A stretch of DNA of 35,077 nt from an uncultured Clostridia bacterium. Lineage in GTDB: Bacteria; Bacillota; Clostridia; Christensenellales; Borkfalkiaceae. Location of the stretch: positions 1 through 35,077 of the forward strand of contig CAKQSB010000019.1 of assembly GCA_934271735.1 (NCBI GenBank), in the 5' to 3' direction. The notes under the pieces are model-generated. The model was not told the DNA's origin. It worked only from the letters and a program-made list of their open reading frames with translations, and made no database searches. A program made the position numbers and the translations under genes. How positions within the stretch are numbered: position 1 is the first letter of the stretch; every line of letters begins with the position of its first letter. Below are positions 30,426-35,077 of this stretch, in pieces.

Positions 30426-30550
30426 CTTTCAATAAACACATGAAACATCACACCGTAGAGGCGAACATCGTTCGCCCGCCTGCGCAAACAATATAAAAAA
30501 ACAACAAAACCCACTTTAAAAACTATGCCGCAAGGCAACGCGAGGTTTTT

Positions 30551-31285
30551 ATGAAAATATTTATAACATTATGCCTTCTCTTTATAGTCGGCGGCTCGTG
30601 CGGATGGGTTATAGAACTCTTTTTCCGCAGATTCGCGCATAAAAAATGGGTAAACCCCGGCTTTCTCGTCGGTCCGTGCCTTCCGCTTTACGGTACGGGC
30701 GTCGTATTCCTGTTTATTATCTGCTCGTTCGATTACAGCTTTATAGAAAGCGAAGTATGGCGCGACGTGTTCGTAATCGCCCTTATAACCGTCGTTATGA
30801 CCTTGATTGAATACATAACCGGACTTATTTTCATTAAGGGTCTTAAAGTCAAGCTTTGGGACTACTCTAAACGCCCCGGAAACATTCAAGGCATAATCTG
30901 CCCGCTTTTCACGTTCTTTTGGGGCGCAATCGGAGCTTTATATGCAATTTTCGTTCACCCGCTTCTTTTAAAGGCGGTGGACTGGATAAATCTTAACGAA
31001 ATTTATTCCTTCTTTATCGGCATTTACTTCGGCATTTTCATTATCGACGTATGCTATTCGTTCAACGTCGTGAACAAAATCCGCTCGTGGGCGAAAGAAA
31101 ACGACGTTGTCGTTAAACTCGAAGAATTCCGACTTTCGGTCAAGCTCAAAACAGAGCAAATCAAGCAAAAGTATAGCTTCCTTTTATCGTTTAGGACCAA
31201 AAAATCTTTAAGAGACGAGCTTAACGATTACAACAAACAATCCTCTGCCGTCGAAACGGAAAAGGAACAAAAAGCGGAAATATAA
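30551..31285 (+). CDS. CmpB-type putative ABC-transporter permease-like membrane protein
   Basis: A 244-residue protein with five or six membrane helices (about 3-20, 38-62, 74-98, 108-135, 145-168). The N-terminal pattern SCGWVIELFFRR ... KWVNPGFLVGPCLPLYGTG and the later LWDYSKRPGNIQGIICPLFTFFWG are characteristic of the PF06541 (CmpB) family of Firmicutes. The transporter label is historical and the function is unknown. A basic, helical cytoplasmic tail of about 65 residues ends it. CGAGG lies five bases before the ATG. Terminated by the hairpin at 31355-31400. Confidence 0.75.
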   Translation: MKIFITLCLLFIVGGSCGWVIELFFRRFAHKKWVNPGFLVGPCLPLYGTGVVFLFIICSFDYSFIESEVWRDVFVIALITVVMTLIEYITGLIFIKGLKVKLWDYSKRPGNIQGIICPLFTFFWGAIGALYAIFVHPLLLKAVDWINLNEIYSFFIGIYFGIFIIDVCYSFNVVNKIRSWAKENDVVVKLEEFRLSVKLKTEQIKQKYSFLLSFRTKKSLRDELNDYNKQSSAVETEKEQKAEI

Positions 31286-31354
31286 CCCGCCACGCAACAT
31301 AAAACAACCGACAGCATTTTATATCACATAATACGGATTTATATAATCCACAAT

Positions 31355-31400
31355 AAATAACTGCGGGCGACAGAAAAATTTTTGTCGCCCGCAGTTATTT
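31355..31400 (+). terminator. Intrinsic terminator of the CmpB-type gene
   Basis: An 18-bp perfect stem, aaataactgcgggcgaca / tgtcgcccgcagttattt, with a 10-base T-rich loop. It is also usable by the minus-strand SHOCT remnant. Confidence 0.75.
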
Positions 31401-31419
31401 TAAGTAAATTTATGATAAA

Positions 31420-31690
31420 TTACAATATTTCCTTTTTCTTTTCGTTAAACTCCTCTTCGGAAATTATTCCTTCTTTTCTCAACTCATTGTATCTCAACAA
31501 TATGTCAATGTTGCTGTTGTTATTTTGATATAATTTTTCATCCTTTATGCTTGTCCAAGCTTATTTCCACTGCACTTTTTGCTTCTCATATTAAAGAAAG
31601 CTGTTTTTCGCAAATCAATGCTTTTTAGAAGCAAAATAATAGCGAAAGTTATTGAAATAACGGTAAATGCAAGCTTTTTATTAAGAAATC
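31420..31690 (-). pseudogene. Frameshifted remnant with a membrane helix and SHOCT domain
   Basis: Translating 31562-31420 on the minus strand gives WTSIKDEKLY ... NIDILLRYNELRKEG followed by IISEEEFNEKKKEIL and a stop, a clear SHOCT (short C-terminal) domain. Upstream, a different frame (about 31690-31560) reads NKKLAFTVISITFAIILLLK, a membrane helix, and soon stops. The two fit one small membrane protein broken by a frameshift near 31560. No start codon with a ribosome binding site is visible, and the 5' part overlaps the promoter of the next gene. Recognised by pattern only. Confidence 0.5.
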
Positions 31691-31694
31691 TTAG

Positions 31695-31700
31695 TATAAT
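31695..31700 (+). promoter_or_regulatory. -10 element giving a probably leaderless transcript
   Basis: TATAAT lies exactly seven bases before the ATG at 31707, so transcription would begin at or next to the start codon. No good -35 box was found. Confidence 0.45.
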
Positions 31701-31706
31701 AATTAT

Positions 31707-31952
31707 ATGGATGTATTTGCGCAAAGACTAAGAGAATTGCGGCAGGAAAAAGGGCTGTCGATGAAACAGTTAGCCAAAGAAATAGGCACAACCGACGCGG
31801 CAATTTCAAACTGGGAAAACGAAATAAACGAGCCAAAAATCTCATATTTAAAGTCGATTGCGGTATTTTTTAACGTTTCGACGGATTATTTGCTCGGCTT
31901 AAAGACGAAGATATCATACAATCGACTTCATATTAGCACAAATAAGAGGTAA
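31707..31952 (+). CDS. Small XRE-family transcriptional regulator
   Basis: An 81-residue protein. A helix-turn-helix of the Cro/CI type covers about 5-60: LRELRQEKGLSMKQLAKEIGTTDAAISNWENEINEP ending STDYLLGL. It has no effector or dimerisation domain beyond a short basic tail that looks unconserved. No ribosome binding site precedes the ATG, consistent with leaderless translation. The neighbouring XRE gene at 32047 has the same architecture, but the two sequences are clearly different. Confidence 0.8.
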   Translation: MDVFAQRLRELRQEKGLSMKQLAKEIGTTDAAISNWENEINEPKISYLKSIAVFFNVSTDYLLGLKTKISYNRLHISTNKR

Positions 31953-32046
31953 TTAGGCAACCAAAAAGAGTTGTGCCGTTAACTCTTCTAAGTTGTACGG
32001 TTGAATAATACTACTAAGTGCAATAGTCGGAGTAACATTCATTTTT

Positions 32047-32259
32047 TTAGTAATCAGAAAAACCTAAAAGATAATCTGTAGAGGTTTTGAAAAAAGTAGC
32101 CAGCTGCACCACGGCATCGAGAGAAGGTTCTCTCTGCCCGGATTCCCAAAAACTCACCGTCTGATTACAATAACCAAGCTTTTCGCCGAGTGTTTTTTGA
32201 GAAATATTCATTTCGCTCCTCAATTCTTTGATTCTGTTTCCTATCACGTTATTTTTCAT
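32047..32259 (-). CDS. Small XRE-family regulator, divergent from the zinc-ribbon gene
   Basis: A 70-residue single-domain protein. The helix-turn-helix covers about 7-64: IKELRSEMNISQKTLGEKLGYCNQTVSFWESGQREP ending STDYLLGF. It is read away from the membrane zinc-ribbon gene at 32353, and the shared 93-base gap holds a perfect promoter and an inverted repeat. It is therefore a plausible autoregulator and repressor of that gene. No ribosome binding site is seen; a TAAAAT (32266-32271) lies seven bases before the ATG, again suggesting a leaderless transcript. Confidence 0.8.
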   Translation of the reverse strand: MKNNVIGNRIKELRSEMNISQKTLGEKLGYCNQTVSFWESGQREPSLDAVVQLATFFKTSTDYLLGFSDY

Positions 32260-32280
32260 AAGAAAATTTTACCAAAATAC

Positions 32281-32317
32281 ATCCTACATTTTGTTGACAT
32301 TCTACTATTTGTAGGAT
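32281..32317. promoter_or_regulatory. Operator-like inverted repeat over the 32353 promoter
   Basis: ATCCTACA (32281-32288) and TGTAGGAT (32310-32317) are exact inverted copies, flanking and overlapping the -35 box and spacer. A related CTAC / GTAG pair (32303-32314) is nested within. The divergent XRE protein is the likely binder, by position only. Confidence 0.5.
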
Positions 32318-32322
32318 ATAAT
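32294..32322 (+). promoter_or_regulatory. Perfect sigma-A promoter of the zinc-ribbon membrane gene
   Basis: TTGACA (32294-32299), 17 bases, TATAAT (32317-32322). The start is near 32329, 24 bases before the ATG. Confidence 0.8.
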
Positions 32323-32352
32323 ATATGTAAATAATATTAGGAGATTAAAATT

Positions 32353-32784
32353 ATGACACCAAAGAAAAAACGTTTAAGAAAAGCATTTATATTACTTATC
32401 TTTTCCATTGTTACCCCGCTTGCAGCTATTTTGTTGACTTTTATTTTTGCAAATGGTCTTATCGCTATTTTAGGATTTTTTGCTTTTATCATACTCGCTA
32501 TATGCACTTATTTAGAATTTGATATTGCCTCTAAAGGTTATTGTCCCGAATGTGGAGAAAAATACGATTATGATTCGGATTTTTCTTGGAAAACTTTGAC
32601 CGTTACCACTAACGACAAAAACGAAACAACCGAAGTCCAGTTTGATGTCTGCTGCCATAATTGTGGCAAAGAAAGAACATTTTACGATAAATACACCACA
32701 GCAACCATCGATAAGGACGGTGTGATAAAAACTCATAACCTTAAAGCTTTGATTGAAAACAAATACAAACAATTGAAAAAGTAA
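32353..32784 (+). CDS. Membrane-anchored zinc-ribbon protein, function unknown
   Basis: A 143-residue protein not recognised as a named family. A basic start (MTPKKKRLRK) is followed by two membrane helices (about 11-32 and 35-54) and a soluble domain with two cysteine pairs, CPEC (64-67) and CCHNC (100-104). These would form a zinc ribbon interrupted by about 33 residues. The positive-inside rule puts both the N-terminus and the ribbon in the cytoplasm. AGGAG lies 9 bases before the ATG. It is probably controlled by the divergent XRE regulator. Confidence 0.7.
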   Translation: MTPKKKRLRKAFILLIFSIVTPLAAILLTFIFANGLIAILGFFAFIILAICTYLEFDIASKGYCPECGEKYDYDSDFSWKTLTVTTNDKNETTEVQFDVCCHNCGKERTFYDKYTTATIDKDGVIKTHNLKALIENKYKQLKK

Positions 32785-32791
32785 TCAAAAT

Positions 32792-32843
32792 AAAAAATTA
32801 CCCGACTAATCCGATTGTTTTAGGATTAGTCGGGTAATTTTTT
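32792..32843. terminator. Bidirectional intrinsic terminator
   Basis: A 21-bp stem, aaaaaattacccgactaatcc paired with its exact reverse complement, with a 10-base loop and T runs on both strands. It serves the zinc-ribbon gene and the convergent alarmone synthetase gene. Confidence 0.9.
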
Positions 32844-32858
32844 TGTCTCTTATCGAAA

Positions 32859-33518
32859 TCACTTTTCTTCTGCGGCTTTTATGCGCTTGTACATATCCTG
32901 CATTTGCGCGTCTATTTCCGCAATTTTGTTGGAACATTCCAACATTTCCTCGTTTATGCCCTGCGGAAGCTTTGACTTATCGGCTTTGTAACGGATATCG
33001 TGTTCCAGGCTCGCCCAGAAGTCCATTGCGATAGTTCTTATCTGAACTTCGGCTACGACATATTCCGTTCTGTCCGAAAGGTAAACGGGAACTTTTATAT
33101 CGAGGTGCAAGGATCTGTAACCGTTATAGTTCGGGGTTTTGATATAGTCCTGAATTTTAACGATTTCGAGGTCGGTCTGGCGTTTGAGCATTTCGGCAAC
33201 GCTGTATACGTCGTCGATATAGTTACAAACAACTCTTACGCCTGCGATATCGTTGACGTTTTTCCTTGCCGACTCTATCGACACGTCATAACCCTTCTTT
33301 TTGAGTTTGGCTATCATACTTTCGGGCGATTTCAATCTGCTGTCTATATGATGTATGGGATTTCTCGCGTACAACACCTTGAATTCGTTATTTAAAACCT
33401 CGAATTTAAGTTTTAAAAGTCTGACTGCCGAATCATATAAATTCAGCATTACGAGATATTCGTGCGCGCCGCCGTAAAAGGCGGAAAGCTTCTGTTTGTC
33501 TGCTTCATTGATTGACAT
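32859..33518 (-). CDS. Small alarmone synthetase, RelA/SpoT-domain GTP pyrophosphokinase
   Basis: Transfers pyrophosphate from ATP to GTP or GDP to make (p)ppGpp. The chosen ATG gives 219 residues (MSINEADKQ). GGGAGA lies 7 bases upstream, and the predicted promoter start lies downstream of the longer open-frame start at 33575. Motifs are RLKSPESM (61-68), DIAGVRVVC (90-98), NGYRSLH (132-138) and EVQIRT with Glu157, then DFWASLEHDIRYK. There is no HD hydrolase and no TGS/ACT domain, so it is a synthetase-only enzyme of the YjbM/YwaC type. The C-terminal helix would form the tetramer interface. It converges on the 32792-32843 terminator. Confidence 0.92.
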   Translation of the reverse strand: MSINEADKQKLSAFYGGAHEYLVMLNLYDSAVRLLKLKFEVLNNEFKVLYARNPIHHIDSRLKSPESMIAKLKKKGYDVSIESARKNVNDIAGVRVVCNYIDDVYSVAEMLKRQTDLEIVKIQDYIKTPNYNGYRSLHLDIKVPVYLSDRTEYVVAEVQIRTIAMDFWASLEHDIRYKADKSKLPQGINEEMLECSNKIAEIDAQMQDMYKRIKAAEEK

Positions 33519-33543
33519 AGTCTTGTCTCCCGAAATTTCTTTA

Positions 33544-33572
33544 ATAATATCATAAATTTTGTCGCTACACAA
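33544..33572 (-). promoter_or_regulatory. Promoter of the alarmone synthetase gene
   Basis: On the minus strand, TTGTGT (33567-33572), 17 bases, TATTAT (33544-33549). The start is near 33537, about 20 bases before the chosen ATG. Confidence 0.5.
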
Positions 33573-33765
33573 CAAATTTACGCCGAAAATCGGTTTTAAT
33601 GCTAATTTTTATCAAATTAACTCATAAATTTTCGGATTTCCCGCCAAACACTTCGACAAGCCGCGATTATCGCGATTAGATTGCCGAAACTTCCCGAAAA
33701 ATTATAATACTTTTCAAGCGTAGTAGTGTGAAGAAGAAAATTTTAACACGTAATTTATAACACGC
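33573..33765. other. Intergenic region, nothing recognised
   Basis: An AT-rich stretch between the alarmone synthetase promoter and the tuf terminator. I see no gene, repeat or structured RNA in it. Confidence 0.5.
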
Positions 33766-33830
33766 AAAAAAATCCCGCCGCTTTGCAGCGGGATTTTTAA
33801 ACAGACGCCCCTGCCGCCAAAAAAGCGGCA
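33766..33830 (-). terminator. Terminator of tuf (two hairpins)
   Basis: The first hairpin read from tuf is tgccgc / gcggca (33812-33830). The second is a 11-bp stem, aaaaatcccgc / gcgggattttt (33768-33798), followed on the minus strand by a T run. The second is a typical intrinsic terminator. Confidence 0.8.
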
Positions 33831-33868
33831 AAGGTATCTTAAATTTTAAATTAAGCTAAAGTCGGAAA

Positions 33869-35077
33869 TTACTTAACGATCTTAGCAACAACGCCGGAAC
33901 CAACGGTTCTTCCGCCTTCACGGATAGCGAAACGAAGACCTTCTTCACAAGCAATAGGAGTGATGAGGGTAACGTCGATCGTGATGTGGTCGCCGGGCAT
34001 AACCATTTCAACGCCATCGGGAAGCTTAATAGTTCCGGTAACGTCGGTAGTTCTGAAATAGAACTGAGGTCTGTAGTTGTTGAAGAAAGGAGTATGTCTT
34101 CCGCCTTCTTCTTTGGTAAGGACGTAAACCTGACCGCTGAACTCGGTATGAGCGTGAACGGAACCGGGTTTAGCAATAACCTGTCCTCTTTCGATACCGC
34201 TTCTGTCGATACCACGAAGAAGAGCGCCTACGTTATCGCCTGCCTGAGCTTCGTCAAGGGTCTTTCTGAACATTTCAAGACCGGTAATAACCGAAGTTGT
34301 GGGCTTGTCCTGAAGACCAACGATTTCAACGGGATCGCCAACGTGAGCAACACCTCTTTCAACTCTTCCGGTTGCAACGGTACCACGACCACTGATCGTG
34401 AATACGTCTTCTACAGGAAGAAGGAACGGCTTAGCGTCGTCTCTTTCGGGAGTGGGGATGTAGTTATCGATAGCATCCATAAGTTCAAGAATGCATTTGC
34501 ATTCGGGAGAAGCAAGTACTTCTTCGTCGGAGCAACCCGAGGAAGCCTTTTCCAAAGCTTTAAGAGCAGAACCTTTGATGATAGGAGTATCGTCGCCGGG
34601 GAATCCGTACTCGTCAAGAAGTCCTCTGACTTCCATTTCAACGAGTTCGAGAAGTTCGGGATCGTCTACCTGATCGCACTTGTTAAGGAATACGATGATG
34701 TAGGGAACGCCAACCTGACGAGCAAGAAGGATGTGTTCTCTGGTCTGCGGCATCGGACCGTCTGTAGCAGCAACAACGAGGATTGCGCCGTCCATCTGAG
34801 CAGCGCCGGTAATCATGTTCTTAACGTAGTCTGCGTGTCCGGGGCAGTCAACGTGAGCATAGTGACGTTTGTCGGTCTTGTACTCAACGTGAGCGGTGTT
34901 AATCGTAATACCTCTTGCCTTTTCTTCGGGCGCTTTATCGATCTGATCGTATCTCATCTTCTCTGCGTCGCCCTTGCAAGCCATAACCATCGTGATAGCT
35001 GCGGTCAAGGTGGTCTTGCCGTGGTCAACGTGTCCGATGGTACCGATGTTTACGTGCGGTAAGCTTCTGTCAAATTT
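33869..35077 (-). CDS. tuf: Elongation factor Tu (5' end outside the window)
   Basis: EF-Tu is the GTPase that brings aminoacyl-tRNA to the ribosome. The frame is open to the right edge, 403 codons including the stop, and begins KFDRSLPHVNIGTIGHVDHGKTTLT, so only a few N-terminal residues are missing. G1 is GHVDHGKT, G3 is DCPGHADYVKNMITGAAQMDGAILVV, and G4 is NKCD. Domains 2 and 3 follow, with the C-terminal FAIREGGRTVGSGVV. An inner ATG at 35008 is not the start. The ethanolamine/kirromycin-site residues were not examined. A terminator follows at 33766-33830. Confidence 0.98.
   Translation of the reverse strand, partial: KFDRSLPHVNIGTIGHVDHGKTTLTAAITMVMACKGDAEKMRYDQIDKAPEEKARGITINTAHVEYKTDKRHYAHVDCPGHADYVKNMITGAAQMDGAILVVAATDGPMPQTREHILLARQVGVPYIIVFLNKCDQVDDPELLELVEMEVRGLLDEYGFPGDDTPIIKGSALKALEKASSGCSDEEVLASPECKCILELMDAIDNYIPTPERDDAKPFLLPVEDVFTISGRGTVATGRVERGVAHVGDPVEIVGLQDKPTTSVITGLEMFRKTLDEAQAGDNVGALLRGIDRSGIERGQVIAKPGSVHAHTEFSGQVYVLTKEEGGRHTPFFNNYRPQFYFRTTDVTGTIKLPDGVEMVMPGDHITIDVTLITPIACEEGLRFAIREGGRTVGSGVVAKIVK

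Larger units (their letters stand above)
30172..30550. other. Repeat-rich intergenic region
   Basis: Contains two copies of a tctttgccttct(c)tcccttgaaga motif (starts 30184 and 30251), the second followed by a cggcg/cgccg hairpin, then the 18-bp repeat (30322-30339), the palindromic half-element (30349-30425) and a ggcgaac / gttcgcc hairpin near 30450-30475. No gene lies here. Confidence 0.6.

Noticed and set aside
33986..35062. A 358-codon plus-strand open frame across tuf
   Set aside because: Antisense shadow caused by the strong codon bias of tuf.

Overview
This 35 kb window looks like a chromosomal segment of an uncultured, anaerobic, low-to-moderate GC Firmicute of the class Clostridia, possibly a gut lineage. 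That placement is an inference from gene content. The window carries a Clostridia-type stage-0 sigma factor (SigH), a sporulation sigma-G remnant next to YlmC/YmxH, Mini-RNase III, the dnaX-ybaB-recR cluster, a small alarmone synthetase, EF-Tu and an Enterococcus-like V-type ATPase operon.

Layout. 1-1289 is a gene-free repeat field of large palindromic elements, including a 361-bp tandem duplication. 1290-4181 (minus) is a 963-residue lipoprotein built of CxxC repeats. 5121-5675 (minus) is a CvpA-like membrane protein, flanked on both sides by copies of a 67-bp repeat. 6133-6501 is a wreck of a GH94 sugar phosphorylase, followed by an intact GH36 alpha-galactosidase (6583-8769, plus). 9070-13718 (minus) is a housekeeping block read as mrnC-rlmB-sigH-dnaX and then ybaB-recR. 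14132-16783 (minus) is a BspA-like leucine-rich-repeat surface protein with a perfect consensus promoter. 17236-18165 holds ylmC and a sigG that has lost its N-terminal third. 18228-26946 (minus) is the complete nine-gene V-ATPase operon in the order ntpF-I-K-E-C-G-A-B-D; the c-ring subunit keeps all five residues known to bind Na+ in Enterococcus hirae. 27553-31285 (plus) holds a CNNM/CorC-type transporter, a cation diffusion facilitator and a CmpB-like membrane protein. 31420-32784 is a small regulatory/accessory patch: a broken SHOCT-domain gene, two small XRE regulators and a membrane zinc-ribbon protein behind a perfect promoter with an operator-like inverted repeat. 32859-33518 is a RelA/SpoT-type small alarmone synthetase, and 33869 to the right edge is tuf, cut by the window end.

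Themes. The core genes are ordinary. The unusual content is repeats and decay: a dispersed 18-bp repeat (GATAATCGACTTATAGAC and variants) occurs seven times, including twice inside the V-ATPase operon and once in frame inside dnaX; several palindromic element families fill the gaps; and three genes (GH94, sigG, SHOCT) are broken. The truncated sigG directly behind the V-ATPase terminator suggests a deletion that would have cost the cell late forespore gene expression, unless another copy exists or the contig is misjoined. I found no CRISPR array, rRNA, tRNA, phage, defence or biosynthetic gene cluster, and no clear candidate for a wholly new multi-gene system.
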